A model generated the notes under the pieces. That model worked only from the letters and a program-made list of their open reading frames with translations. It was not told the origin of the DNA and ran no database searches. From Ixodes scapularis (Eukaryota; Arthropoda; Arachnida; Ixodida; Ixodidae): a stretch of DNA of 64,000 bases. A program made the translations under genes and the position numbers. This document shows positions 10,161-22,247 of this stretch, one piece after another. The stretch spans positions 32,077,152-32,141,151 of the forward strand of contig NW_024609880.1 of assembly GCF_016920785.2 (NCBI RefSeq), read 5' to 3'. Numbering within the stretch: position 1 is the first letter of the stretch; each line of letters opens with the position of its first letter.

Positions 10161-13100
10161 TTAAAGCAGGGCAGTGGATTCTTCCAGCGGGCGCTTCTGT
10201 AAGGCGCAGCCGCACTGCTCTCTTGCACTTCGTACAAAAGACACGATGGTCGCCGCAGACATGATGTCATAAATTATCTGCGAACACACGCCTCAAACAT
10301 GTTCGCGGCATGTTCGCCTCAAACGTATGTACGCTTCGGACACGTGTGCTGGCAGTTATTGTTTGACCAAAGTTTCAGAACCCTCAGACCGTGTCTACAG
10401 ACTCTTTTGTATGATGATTCAGTAGTGTAACTGCGGCTTTTTGGGTCGATGCCTGCGAAGTTACATGGCACTGAGCAAGCTTTTTTGATAAAAGAAGACC
10501 AATAAAGTGCGTGATCACATGAAAGTTGGACATTCATAACAGAATTTGAACTGGTTGGCTAATCGGTGCGTATTGGTAACAGAAGAAAAATAGCAGAAAA
10601 AAAATGCGCACGATCGAGTAGACGAAAGACACAAACATAGCGCTGTCTCAGGACTTTGTTTTCCTTTCTCATGTTCTCCAATACATAGAAGCGATAAACT
10701 AGGGGAAAAAATGACATTCGTGGGGAGACATTTATGTCAGCCATTCTGAAATATAAAAACGAAGTGTTACAAAATATCTAACAAATTTATGAATTGAAGA
10801 AACTAAAACACACCTTTTGCGCTTACGTTCCAATTTTAGTAATGATTTCAAACTATATGCAGCACATTTTAACTGACCCCCCACTAACGCAAACATCAGG
10901 ACCGTATAGACTCCATTAAAAATAAGCCTCCCTGCACGATAGAAATGACAATTGTATAAATTGCATACAATCCTTTAGAAGTATTATATAACTTGCAGAC
11001 TTGCCTGCTAGTTGGTGTTTTTGCGCACGCCACTTCGCGGTAATTTTAAATCTACTGTCAGAGGCGCAAATTTTGAGTGAGTCAATTATAGGCAAGTGTA
11101 TTATGCCCAATAAGTTCTCTTCTTTCATTCCCGAGCGCGCTTCAGACATCTGTGTGGAGCGGCTTCATAAATATCAGCAATTTCCGAAAACAAACAAAAT
11201 GGTCGGGAAATCGCGTTTGCTGCCCTTTTTCTTCTGTGTGCTAATGCAAGATTATTCAGTCAAATCGGTCTAATGAGCGAGTAGGCAGTCAGCAGGTATG
11301 CCACGACATGATATACTTCATGTGCCCTTGTAGGGGTGAAGAGTTGCTTTACAGAACCACGAGGTTGTTGACCAAAGTTTTCTCGCGTGATTGCTTCCGT
11401 CTTTGTCAAGAATGGACAGAATTTGAATGATTGTGTTTATAACATAAGGAGGCAGAAAGAACATACGTGCAGGAAGTGAATCAGGGCTCGACAGCATGCA
11501 TAAAAAATTATCTTTGTCAATCGACTGTTTCCCTGGAGCTTTTCACGCTCATCCCACAGCAGGGATTACAGGATGTCACGCACGTGCAACGCCAGTTTGT
11601 TTTGAACCACTCAAGAGTGGTAATTACCAATTGGTCTTATGCTCTCTAGGAGTGAAGCTCGAGTTTTGATGCACGTGCCCCGGAAATCCGGTGGTTTTCG
11701 CTTATACAACAGAATGGAGTCTTTCACGAAAGTGAGCTGCATTTGACGGTGCCGCCCTAAAAGGTACAGCTGTTCTCAACACACAAACCTTCTGAACGGC
11801 CACCAAGGTCAAGTCACCAATTAGGCGTCCTCGCGCACAATGGAGCTGTGCATTAGTCAGAATAGAATTAGAAATACTCTTTCTCTAAACCCTGCGCAGG
11901 GTAACTAGCAAAGACGAGGGCCTATATAAATCATTCTGCCGAAACGTTCCCAATTCGCCATAATTTTTCACTGCCCAACTTCGAGTTCAGGGGAGGTCGA
12001 AGGGATCGAAAATTGATGGGCACTGCTCCATCAGTTTCAGGTCCTCTCTGCCGTTGGGCCGTTTTGTCACATCGGAAAGATCACGTGATGGTGCGGGGAT
12101 CTCGCCTGATTGGTCGCTTCGGGGGTCGGGGGCGACGAAGGGCGGCTCGTCGGAGCGCTTACTCACCGCGAACTGTTATTAACCCGGCCGGGCTCGGGTT
12201 TAGGGGCCTGATGGGTTAGAGGATATTAATGGCACCCGAGTAATGGATTCGCAGTCTCCCTCGTAAAGCCGTTGGCAAATCGGGAAATTGGGCGAAAGAT
12301 GCCGCAATCTGCGGGTGAAAAGCATTTTGTCGTGGCGGTGCTTTTCAGGCTTTTCGTAGTACACACGCGCGTTTCTGTTGACCGTTGTTTGACTTCCCGA
12401 ATGACGCACCTCGGGAAGGTTCTTAAAGGCCGTGTTTGGTGAGGCTTTTGATGAGTGATTGAGTGTTGAGATAAATTTGAACCTGCGTGTCGTACACACG
12501 TCCCAAACAAATCAGCTGAAGGTTTAGTCTTGCGTACTTCTTACCGCCGCAAACAGTGGGAAAGCAAAGCGGAATAACGTATCTATAGTTACTAAATACA
12601 AAAGCACTTCTTTCGAAAAACGCGGCAGAAAAGGTTGTCATTTGCGTTTTGGGACAGTTAGCGTTGCACCTGCTGCATGATGGGAAATTTTAGCGCGCCC
12701 ACACCGTTACCACGTGCTTCAAATCTTTATAAAATAACCTGATTGGGTGGTTTTATACGACGCTAAGGAAGTTTTTATTTAAACCATATGCGTATTTCTA
12801 CTGATCATAAAATAATTAACAATATTTAGGTAATTATTCGTCTTATTGTTAAGATTTGCCTCCTATATTATGTCCCCCTGGCCATCTTACTCACCTGGAC
12901 AAACCATATTAGTCTACCCATTCTGTTCCAATTAAAAATAAACACCTCGTATGAATTTGCTTGAGACTGTTTCCACCCTTTCCACTTGTTTAAACTATTG
13001 CGTTACCTTAAGCTAAGCAAGACCTTCTTCTTTAGCGAGGTGGATCGTCAGAACACTTGCCCAGCAGATGCGGGAGGCGTAGATCAGGAGGAAAAAAAAA

Positions 13101-14415
13101 ATCTGTGGAAAAGCAAAATACGCTCTAGAAGATGTAATGCGTTTTAACCGAACCGAATTAGTTCTTTCGTCCATCCGTCCGTTCGTCAGTGCATTTTCAC
13201 AATACAATTAGCATATAAATTCGCATCAATAGCCTATACCTGCCGATTCCGTTTGCCTGCCAAATTATTTAGAGAGGGAACTGATGTCACGTGACATCGC
13301 ATCACGTGACGTAAATTTTTCAGCTCACATTTGCGGGGAAATTGAACTATAGAATATTGTTCACTACATCAGAAAGGACTGTTTAATATGTTATGAGACG
13401 TTTACACTTTCTCTCTTAAATAGTGCATTTCATGATTAGAGGGCCTTAGAGATAAATGTCGCTGGCACCTTTTCTTCTTTCAAGAGTTTAAGCGTCGTCA
13501 TCGGAAGTGAGCACGTACCATTGATCGCGACTTACTCCCACTCAAGGAAAGTTGGTTTCTTTTAAATTTTGCTATCATTTTCCTCAAACTTCTCAATGGG
13601 AACTCCGAAGGGAAAAAAGTGAGACAAAGCACAGAAACCAAGGCGGAAATGGCTTGATGTCTTGGGAGAGGCACTCGGGAAGAAAGGACCGGAAGAGGAC
13701 CGAACTTTAAGGGAAATTGAGTAAGAGAGAGAACAATGAACGATTGGGCGGAAAAGCAGGAGGAACACATTTCTAAAGAAGGCGCGTTCAAAGAGGAAAA
13801 AAAAAGTTAAGAACCTTGAGTGAGAGAGATTGACAAGGTATTGTATTTTTCCCTTAGTAAAGTGACGTCCAAGTGCTATGCCCCAGCCACTGAAATCCAG
13901 TAGCTGCAGGGCTACTTAATTCTGAAGCTATCTGGGTATACCAAACTTGACCATCTCAGTATTATAGTCGCAGGAAAGTCTAAAATTTTCGTTTGCCGCA
14001 ACCTTCTATCAACCTAAAGTGATAATAGGTTGTGATGAACAAATAATACCGATAGTGACAGGGATTTACGAAGCGTTGGATGAATGCTTCCGCCTAAAAT
14101 GGAGAGCATCTCGCGACCTCTGGGCAAATGGGCCCACAGACCACATTTACCTCCAGCCTGTAATGCTGACAACTCGACTTTGTGATGCGTTTCGGTTTGA
14201 AGGACGGAGCAGAGATACACCAGAACGCGATTTCAGCACTATTAGTCGCTGGATATATCGCTGACCTCGCCAATTCAACGCTCACTTGGTGGCTTATTAG
14301 TGATATATATAGCGCTGAGGATGCTCTGCATGAAAGATTAGTTAAGCTCAAGGAAGCGCTGCATCACTGCTGCTTGCTTTAGCGCCACGCTGCATGTTAG
14401 AACGTCTTTCAGACA
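10161..14415. other. Long stretch without recognised genes
   Basis: Open frames on both strands are short and show no family motifs. CACGTG-containing words occur near 12083 and at 13290-13310 (GTCACGTGAC, ATCACGTGAC). A CpG-rich patch lies at 12040-12200. Low-complexity purine text occurs at 13600-13800. I see no RNA gene or clear TE end. Confidence 0.3.
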
Positions 14416-14438
14416 GGGGGGGGGGGGGGGGGGGGGGG
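14416..14438. repeat. Poly(dG) homopolymer, 23 nt
   Basis: Uninterrupted G run. The flanks show no coding signal; 14439-15032 contains an A-run (14779-14791) and no recognised gene. Confidence 0.9.
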
Positions 14439-15032
14439 CTGATAGCAACCCCTTGGTCTACTGGCGTCTGACGTCTGGTTGGCTATGTTGATAAAGCGCT
14501 CCGCTGGTAAGGAAGACGTCTTAAAAGCAAAGCCCGGACCAAGCAAATTATTTACAGCTGCGCGCCGGTCGCCTAGAGTGCGTTAGTAATGCTCCATCTT
14601 TGGTGGCAGTATTCATGTATCCTGTCCTAAAGTGGAAATATATCTGGTTATCTTTTCGGAGCCTCTTCAAGAGAGGTTGGGGTAAACTGTGGCTTGTTTG
14701 TGATCCTCAAATTCTATGTGTGTGATCCTCAAATTTTAGGTGCAGAGAGACGTGTCTTTAACTCGCTTGTTCCACAAATTAAAAAAAAAAAAATAAATAA
14801 AGAGGTCGGGGTTTGTTCGGCCTCTAAGATTCCCGAGTTGCGCGGCCTTCCACAAAGTTTTCACGCGCCTGCCGCGTTTACCTTCACTTTTCGTGCGAAC
14901 TGACGGTCTGTTGTTCTGGAGCGAAAGCCCCAGGCTTTCCGCTTATACAGGGGGCACGGTGATACATTCTTCTGTTTCACGGGTACATTCTCTTGAGCAG
15001 ATTTTCAAACAGCTACGGCAAATGACCCGGGC

Positions 15033-15557
15033 TTGCCCGGTGTGATACACTATACTATGTCGACCTGGCTGCAGGATAGTGCCAGGGTTCCAGACTTTCG
15101 TCCATACCTCAATGTCAGAAATCAACTGTTAGTGCATAACGAACTGTTGATGCAAGGCGAAAAGATTGTTGTTTCGCAAGCTCTCAAAGGGGAGGGGGGG
15201 GGGGGGGAACATCGTAAATATGGCTCATGAAACACATCCAGGAATCGTGAGGACCATCAGCATTGTCAGTTATCGCTATTGGTGGCCACGGATGGATGAA
15301 CACATCAAGCACAAAGTTGAGCATTGCACAGTTTGTAACTCAACTGACAAACCAGTCAAGACAGCACCTGCTCCGCTGCAACCAGTTCAATTTCCAGAAC
15401 CGCCCTGGGATAAGCTTGGTTTCGATATTGTGAGACCAATAGACAAAGCACCGCCAAGCCAACGATTTTTCATAGTTCTCGTCGACTATCAATCCAAGTT
15501 ACCAAAAGCGCAACACACGTCGTCGGCGACATCAGCGACAGTCATCTCATTTCTTAA
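15033..15557 (+). pseudogene. Gypsy-1 integrase, zinc-binding domain and start of catalytic core
   Basis: The first 50 codons (frame of 15033) read like the segment before the integrase HHCC domain, ending KIVVSQALKG. A G run at 15194-15207 then shifts the frame. In the second frame (15166-15557) AHETHPG supplies a zinc-ligand histidine and HCTVCNS the CxxC pair, followed by YRYWWPRMDEHIK. The catalytic core begins with KLGFDIVRPID, the first active-site aspartate, and continues IVLVDYQSKLPKA to VISFL, where the TTAA insertion site falls inside a codon. The family enzyme inserts retrotransposon cDNA. Dead: frame shift, insertions, no RT. Confidence 0.85.
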
Positions 15558-18348
15558 CCTTTTAAACGCCGCACTATGACGCAATGCTCTAAACACTAAA
15601 ATGGCTATTGATAATTCACACATGGCTCCTGAATTAGCTATGAAAAAAAAACTATAGCAAAATTAACAATCACTAGGCATGTTTTTTTGCATGTTCCATT
15701 TTCGGAACATTGGCATTTCCAGTATACAAAATGGAAGCGTCGTCTGAAACAGCATTTATTGAGTGTAAAATGGGAATTTCCTCTTTTTATTGAAGAGAAC
15801 CTTTTAGCTACTTGCGAGGGCTTCGAAGACTATGAAGATAGAAAAGAATGCTTGAAAAATATGTTTCTTCAATGTATGTGTTACGTGGCAATCAGCGCTT
15901 CACAATCACAAGCCGTGGTAAGCTGCAAAGCAATTCTTGTGCAGCCGCTTTTCGCACTGGGGGCATTGTTGGTAGTGTTTTTTTTTTCTTTTTTTGCACT
16001 CCGCGAACCTTTCCTGTGTAGCTGAGACAATGTAGTGACCGTCAGTCTTCTTTTCCGCGATGCTGGGATGAACCCGAGGTCCAGGTCGCAGGGCGAGTTT
16101 CTGCTTCAGGTGGAGCAGGCATGGCGACGTCCCGCCTGAAAGCTAGGTGCGTCATGGCGGCATCTGTGCCCTTGTGAAGCTCACGGTGAAGGATCCATCC
16201 TACGACTACAGTCATGTTGAGACCATTGCTGAAAAGATTCCACCACCACTTTTTGTTTCTAAGCCTTGGGCGGTAGCTACCAAGGAGGCGGTACATAACA
16301 TCCACAACCCCCAAGCCTTTGTTATATTTTTGATCAGATATGGTTTCGCAATATCTACCTTTTTCTTGCAGCGTCGTGAAAAGCGCTTTGCAGTGCAAAC
16401 AGGCTCATGGCTGAGATGGTTAGAGGCAACTATGACAACTGCGTTGTCGTGCCATCTGCATGCGTAGACCGCACCGTCAGACTTGTAGTCGAAAGCTCCT
16501 CTCTCCCTTTTCGCGATGTCTTTCTGGCTCCTCAGCGGGTAACTACCAGTTCTTGTTTCTCGTACAGTAACCGTCACTCTTAAACCTTCATCGGCCAATT
16601 TGGTCAGGAGACCGTAAGAGGTGAAAAAGTGGTCGAAATAGACCTCACGTTGCTCAGGGCTAGACAGGACAGATACCATGTTGCTGACCACCCTGAGCCC
16701 GATGGGAGTCTTGTCATCCTTCTCTTTTCTTCCGCAATATATCTCCATCGCATAGGGATACCCATTTGGAAAGCACATCATTCATATCTTATAGCAAAAT
16801 CTAATGGGCTTCCCGCTTATGAATATTTTACACGAGTGGTGGCCATAATAGGGCACCATGGACTCGTCGATGCTGAGGCTTTCGTGGAACACTCCAAACT
16901 GGAGGAAACATTTTAAAATCCCGTCGTAAAATGGCTGAATCTTCGCCATATTTTCACCTGCTTTCAACTGAGTATTGTCCACAATGTGAAAAAATCTTTT
17001 CAGTTGCCTGAACCTATTGCGGGACATTACTGTCGCCACTAAAGGCACGCAAAGGTCTTCAGCCGTACTCCATCGGAGGGAACGGAGTGATAGCCACTGG
17101 GAAATAAGAGACCAAAAAACTGCCCACTATCCGATGCTGTGACGTCCAACTCGGTCCCCTTCTGGAGTCCATACCTTGTGGTCATTTCAGCGAGCAACCC
17201 GAGGTATTCAGGAGAAATAAATTTGCTGAACAGAAAAAAGGGGCTCATGTTTGCAAGCTCAGAAAACTCCTATACCAACGGTCGAGGGTGCTGGCTGGCA
17301 AGTATTTTGTGGAACGTAGAATGTTGATTCCATTTCGATCTATTAGAAGACTTCGGGGTCTTGTTCCCCGCCTTGGTAGAAGCTTTGCGCGCTTTTCCTG
17401 CACACGCTGAGGTACCCACTACCGTTTCCTCACGGGATTTCCTCGCGGTCTCTTCTGCTGTGGCTCGAGACTGGTGCACTCCGGAGGATCAACGTCAACA
17501 TCGCTGCACTGCATGACTTCGACGTGACCACCAACATCAGCGGGAACAACCTCAAAGAGGGATGTTCGTTCACGTGCTCTTCGTCAGTAATGTTGCCATC
17601 TTCGTCAGGTGGCAACTGGCATATAGATGCACCTTCGCGTTCTTCATCGGAAAGGCTGAACAAAAGCTCAACTGCAGCCTCCAAAATAAAGAAGCGATGA
17701 GCCATGTCTTAAGAGGACAATTATTGCACGGTAAGGAAGTGTGCCACCACAAAAAGGAAGCCATAAGGTCGTTCTCTACTTACATTGACAGGTGGTGAGA
17801 TTGCCACGTAGCGCACGTGGCCGCCGCGGCTTACTCGTGCTGAACAATCTCAAAAGAACGGCAAGGAAAACTGCCAAACAAGTTTCTGCCGACCGCCCCA
17901 CAGGGGGCGCTACCAACAAAACTAAAAACTATGCCGAAGTGCAGGCTCCAGTTAACGTTGAATTTTGCTGCTGTCAAATCCCAATGTTCCAAAAACGGAA
18001 CGTTTGCAAAAAACTCAATGCCAGTGAAAGACGGACAAGCTTTGGTTATTTATTTTTATCACATAATCGCCAATGGTTTTGCTTTATTTGCTTTGCTCAT
18101 TTGAACGCGATTTTTTCTTGCGAAATGACGCAACCCACAATTGGTTGTGAAAAACCCAAAATGCGTCATTTCACAAACACTGAATCAAAGATCTTAAGAT
18201 GACTAATAGTAAAAGCTAAAATTGCGGTGTTTTTCCCAGTCATTGAACAGTATGCGAAAACAAAAATTGAAAACAAAGGTATATTCCGAAAGAGAACAAA
18301 AAATCGAGTTTCACACGTTCCAATTTTGGGACATTGGCAAGTAAAAGG
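15558..18348 (-). mobile_element. piggyBac-superfamily DNA transposon
   Basis: The left TIR starts CCTTTTAAACGCC immediately after TTAA (15554-15557). The reverse complement of the right end is CCTTTTACTTGCC, flanked by TTCA (18349-18352), a one-base decay of TTAA. TTAA target choice and the transposase-like ORFs inside define the superfamily. When the element and one TTAA are removed, the integrase frame of gypsy-1 resumes without loss of a base, the footprint expected of piggyBac. Palindromes of the type GTTCC-N6-GGAAC occur near both ends (15692-15709, 17985-18003, 18316-18333), and a hairpin with GAAATGACGCA arms lies at 18119-18173. Confidence 0.9.
15906..17705 (-). pseudogene. piggyBac transposase (PGBD type), disabled
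   Basis: Begins MAHRFFILEAAVE at 17705 with an acidic N-terminus, then a segment with TTRYGLQ-like text and FFGLLFPSGYH (17248-17039). A frame change leads into MSRNRFRQLKRFFHIVDN and LSIDESMVPYYGHHSCK (17048-16785), which are diagnostic of the DDE_Tnp_1_7 domain. An in-frame TGA at 16782-16784 sits where the family has a tryptophan. The next block (16781-16400) has YFDHFFTSYGLL and VRETRTGSYPL. After another frame change come KGLGVVDVMYRLLGSYRPR and KKWWWNLF (16310-16230). The end is a zinc-finger tail, CPQCEKRLHKNCFAAYHGL, closing at a stop at 15906-15908. At least three frame changes and one nonsense codon rule out activity. The role of the intact family is cut-and-paste transposition. Confidence 0.9.
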
Positions 18349-18352
18349 TTCA

Positions 18353-18757
18353 GAACATTTTCGCTCGAGAAGCTCTTCCTCGCGATATCATTACAGATAA
18401 CGGTGTTCAGTTTATCTACCAAAAATTTGAAAAGTTCTTGCATCAGCACGGGATAAAACATCGCAAGTCATCTTTGTATTACCCACAGTCCAATGAACAA
18501 GTCGAAAGGTTTAACAGGGTGTTGAAATCTTGTTTACGACTGGCAACAGTGCAACGACGACCCCTCCCCGAGGTAGTCCAGGAGTATATAGAAGCGCATC
18601 CAGTCACAAGACAAGCTCCTTCAGTTTTGCTACATGGCAAAATTCATAGGTTAAGAAGAGATATTCAAGGTATACCGACACCACAAGTGACAGGCAGACA
18701 TATGAATCAAGCACAACTTCATGAGCGAGTTGAAAAATATCAGTCGAAGATGAAACA
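18353..18757 (+). pseudogene. Gypsy-1 integrase, second half of catalytic core and C-terminal region
   Basis: Continues the frame of 15557 after the piggyBac insertion. ALPRDIITDNGVQF supplies the second catalytic aspartate. HGIKHRKSSLYYPQSNEQVERFN supplies the glutamate (QVE). RVLKSCLRLA and PSVLLHGKIHRLR follow, with a basic/Gln-rich tail ending in MKQ. At 18758-18761 (GTAT) the minus-strand LTR element is inserted; the next host codons are found at 23500 onward. Confidence 0.85.
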
Positions 18758-18761
18758 GTAT

Positions 18762-18950
18762 TGTTACGTTTCCGGGCAGCCCACCGAGACGGAGACTGTA
18801 GTTGGTCTGACTGCGTTTATTGCATCTCGGCAGCAGGACGAAGAAGAGCCACACGCTGCTAGGCGCAGCCGCTTTTATCGGTTCCAACACGGCACTATGC
18901 GCCGCTGACGCAGCGTCGATAAGCGAGGCCAACAAAACAACAATATAACA
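18762..18950 (-). repeat. Gypsy-2 3' LTR
   Basis: On the plus strand it starts TGTTACGTTTCC and ends AACAATATAACA, so on the element's own strand it runs TGTTATATTG to GGAAACGTAACA. It matches 23306-23499 except for a few substitutions and a 5-8-nt difference near the GCGGCAGCGCCACTG segment. Confidence 0.92.
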
Positions 18951-18966
18951 ATTCCTCCCCCTTCTA
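18951..18966 (-). other. Gypsy-2 polypurine tract
   Basis: On the minus strand, AGAAGGGGGAGGAAT lies directly before the 3' LTR. This is where plus-strand DNA synthesis is primed in LTR retrotransposons. About 690 bp without an open frame separates it from the end of RNase H. Confidence 0.8.
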
Positions 18967-19661
18967 GGGTACAATCGAAAGCCAAAGGTTGTCCCCATCC
19001 AGGCCTCGGCACTTCAACAAAGCGAAGACAAGACGGAACGGACCAGTTTTGGTACATTCACCAACGTTCGGACCCGGACAACACACTTGTGTAATGAAGA
19101 CAGTCCGGCTTGATCCGTAGCTTCGCTTGAACAAGTTCGGCGGCGACAAGTCGGACACCACGTGTTTGTCACCAGCGTCAAAACAGCGTTCTTGACGATG
19201 CTCCGTCTGGACAGCACCGCCTGAAATCGACAGCGGCGCTCGGTGACTTTCGCCAGTCACCGGTAGATCAGGCATGGCTGCGACACTTCTTCGATCGGCC
19301 GTCGGGGAAGATATAGTCAGGTGCACAGCCGAGTCGAGGGTCACTGGGACACTTGTCAGACAGGCCGTCAGGGAGGTGCGTCAACAGTACAGGCGAGCCC
19401 AAGGTGACTGGAAAACAGGGAGGCCGACAACAACCAGAGGACCACAGAACGGCAGCGGTGTCCGAAACATTATCCCCGTTCTCCGAGAGCTCTCTTCTCC
19501 AAACAATCGCCTATGATGCCCCTTACGTAACCAGACCTTTTTTAGGAAACGTTAGACTATTTAGGAAACGTTAGACTATGAAACTATTTACAAGTCGTTT
19601 AAGAAATGAAAGTATGTACAAATGTGCAAACGAAATAAAGAAAGAAAATCGAACAGGGTAC

Positions 19662-20420
19662 TTAGGAGTGCGCTCGACTCAAGGAATCAGCGTTGGCGTG
19701 CCTTTTTCCTTTTTTATGCCTCATCAAAAAAGAATATTCCTGGAGTGTCAAGTTCCATCGCAACAAGCGACCGTTCTTCTGGGACAGCTGTTGCAGCCAT
19801 GTGAGCGGTCGGTGATCAGTAATGAAAATGAATTCGGAACCAAACAGGTAACAGCGAAGCTTCTCTACCGCCCACACAAGGCAAGCACATTCCTTTTCAA
19901 TCGTACTGTGCGCTTGTTCTCTCGAAGTCAGCTTCTTGCTGACAAACAAAACTGGATACTCTTTTCCTTGGTCATTTTCTTGGCTAAGTACAACCCCAAG
20001 CCCTTTATCGCTTGCGTCACATTGCACCAAGGAGGGCCTTGTGTAGTCTGGGCTGGCCGGCACGGGTCAAGTGACTAACGCACCTTTTAAAGCCTCAAAT
20101 GCATTCCACTTCTGCTCATCCCATTTGAAAGTGTTCGGCTCTATTTTCTTAAGGGCGTCCGTCAGCGGGCTCGCCTTTTCAGAGTACTAGGGAATGTACT
20201 GATGATAATAATTCACTAACCCAAGGAAAGACATTAGTTCCTTTTTTTGTTTGCGGCAAAGGAAACTCCTCAATAGCCTGCACTTTAAGCTCCTGAGGGC
20301 GTCTTTGCCCCTTGCCAACAACGTGCCCCAAGTATAGCACTTCGCTTTGCCCGAACTTGCATTTCTTGGCTTTGACTGTTAGGCCTGCGTCTTGGAGGCG
20401 AGAAAAGGCTTGTTGCTGGC
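19662..20420 (-). pseudogene. Gypsy-2 RT thumb/connection and RNase H
   Basis: The frame opens with FSRLQDAGLTVKAKKCKFG and YLGHVVGKGQRRP, the end of the RT palm/thumb. A frame change is followed by SFLGLVNYYHQYIP and then in-frame stops (about 20185 and 20065). RNase H is clear at 20063-19662: VQCDASDKGLGVVLSQ (first catalytic D), the conserved glutamate in STIEKECACLVWAVEKLR, TDHRPLTWL (third D), and a last block HANADSLSRAHS ending in a stop. Pol ends here, with no integrase downstream. The fingers and YxDD box of RT are missing. Confidence 0.85.
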
Positions 20421-21470
20421 CCCTCCCATTGGACTTCTAGCTTATTTGCTTTGGCCGACCGCAAAAGCAGCACCTTGTCACCTCTCTTGAATGTGCGAAG
20501 GCGGCTGTTCTTGTAGTAATACAATTTACCACGCGCTTGAGCTCTCTCCATGTTTGCCTCAACCAGCTCTCGCGTCCTGTATAGTCGATTTAGCAATGAA
20601 AGCACGTGCTCCACCGCCGTTGGGTTCTCGGCTTCGCCTTCCCAGTCTCCTTGCAGCAATCGCAATGGCGAACGCAAATTTCGCCCGTAGACTAACTCAG
20701 CTGGCGTAAAACCAGTCGACTTATGAGCGACGGTTCGCAGCGCGAAAAGCATCGCAGGCAAAGCCAAGTCCCAGTTTTTTCCCTGCTCGTGGCACAGGGC
20801 ACTGATAATACGTTTCATTACCGAGTGTGCCCTCTCCAAGCTGTTATTTTGAGGGTGGCTTACTGAGCTGTGGACAAGCTTTATACCACATTTCTCAAGA
20901 AAGCTGGTCGTTAAAGCGCTTGTGAAAACGCTACCGAGATCACACTGGATCTCACTCGGGAACCCGATCCGGGAAAACAAAGTCAGCAAGTTGCTCACTA
21001 CCTCTACCGAGGTCTGTTCCTTCAGAGGAACGGCTTTTGGAAACTTGCTAGCTGGGCATACCATAGTCAGAATATACTTAAAACCTGTCTTCGTTGCAGG
21101 TAATGGTCCTACCGCATCTATCACGAGCCTCTTAAATGGTTCCGCGATTATCGGCACTAGGGTGAGAGGCGCCTTCCTTCGTTCGTTCGGCCTTCCCGTC
21201 CGATGGCATGTGTCACAAGAGCGAACAAACTCTTCTACGTCGCTAAAGCACCCCGGCCAGTAATATTCGGCTGAAAGCCTACACTTTTGTCTTCGTGATG
21301 CCCAGGTGCCCGGACCATCCTTTTTTATGAGCAAGCTCAAGAAGGTCACCCCTATACCTAGAAGGGACCACGAGTTGTTCTACTTCTTTGCCGGATTTGT
21401 CCTTGAAGTTACGGTACAGAATACCTCTGCGCTCGTAGAAAGATACGTTCGGCGACAGGTCGTTACCCAC
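20420..21470 (-). pseudogene. Gypsy-2 integrase
   Basis: N-terminal zinc region: ELAHKKGWSGHLG supplies the His ligands (about 21330-21290), and after a frame change YYWPGCFSDVEEFVRSCDTCHRTG gives the CxxC. The core has KRLVIDAVGPLP (first D), IQCDLGSVFTS (second D) and PQNNSLERAHSVMKR (catalytic E), then ALRTVAHKSTGFTPAELVYGR. The C-terminal part has FKRGDKVLLLRSAKANKLEVQWEG, a GPF/chromodomain-like entry, and is cut at about 20425 where sequence of the RT thumb follows directly. It lies upstream of RT in transcription order. Confidence 0.9.
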
Positions 21471-21487
21471 GCTCTCTCGGCACTTAG

Positions 21488-22246
21488 CTAGCGACGCATC
21501 TTTTTCTGTTCTGAGATAAGAGTCATCTTATCTACACTCGTTAGAGCTCGAAAATTTTGGCCCTCTGGCGAAACCAGCGTATTCATTCCCGATCCCGCAG
21601 TCGCTTCGTCGCGAGATGCGTCGGTGTCTGGCGAAATCAGCGTAGTCATTCCCGACTTCGCAGTCGCTTCCTCAGGAGATGCGTCGGTGCTCGCACGAAC
21701 TGCCACATCTAATACAGTTTCTTTTTCGCGTGCTTCCTTCTTTTTCATCGAGCGAGTTACTACTAGGACAGGATTCATGTCGAGCGCGACACCAGACTCG
21801 CTCAACTGCTTTGCAGTTCGGTTAGACAGAATGTACGGACAGCTGGGCAACACGCCATCGGAAACCGCTGCATCCATGTCTACTACACCGAACGGTCCGC
21901 TTAGTTTGACTTTAGCTACCGGCAGGCTATAAGACCGATCTTCCAAAGCCTGGCGGATTCACACGCAATCACCCGTAAAATCCGATTGCTTTACTAGCGA
22001 TGAATGTACCAAGTCGTACGTGGCTCCAGTGTCTCGCAGAGCATTGCAAGGTGTACCGTTTACCTTTATGTTGTACAAGTAAGGCTCAAGTAGTTCCTCA
22101 GAATTCCCCAGGCTCAAGTTAACTGGAGACGCCTTAGGCACACGACAACCCGCAGCCACATGTCCAGCTTGGTGACATTTATAGCATCGAATTGGTTTTC
22201 GTTCCTCGAACGACTTCCTTTTGCTTTTCTTGTCGTCCGAAGCCAC
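21488..22246 (-). pseudogene. Gypsy-2 nucleocapsid knuckle and aspartic protease
   Basis: CYKCHQAGHVAAGC is a CCHC zinc knuckle for RNA packaging (about 22190-22145). LRDTGATYDLVH carries the D-T/S-G active-site triplet of retroviral-type proteases (about 22040). The frame is closed by one TGA at 21959-21961; the same frame continues at once (QALEDRSYSLP), so this is a single nonsense mutation. The flap/second half includes PSCPYILSNRTAKQL. A Ser/Thr-rich linker with two similar SPxTDAS-type segments leads toward the integrase. Confidence 0.85.
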
Positions 22247-22247
22247 T

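Noticed and set aside
20285..20420. A novel C-terminal extension of the gypsy-2 integrase
   Set aside because: It is an out-of-frame reading of the RT thumb after a deletion.
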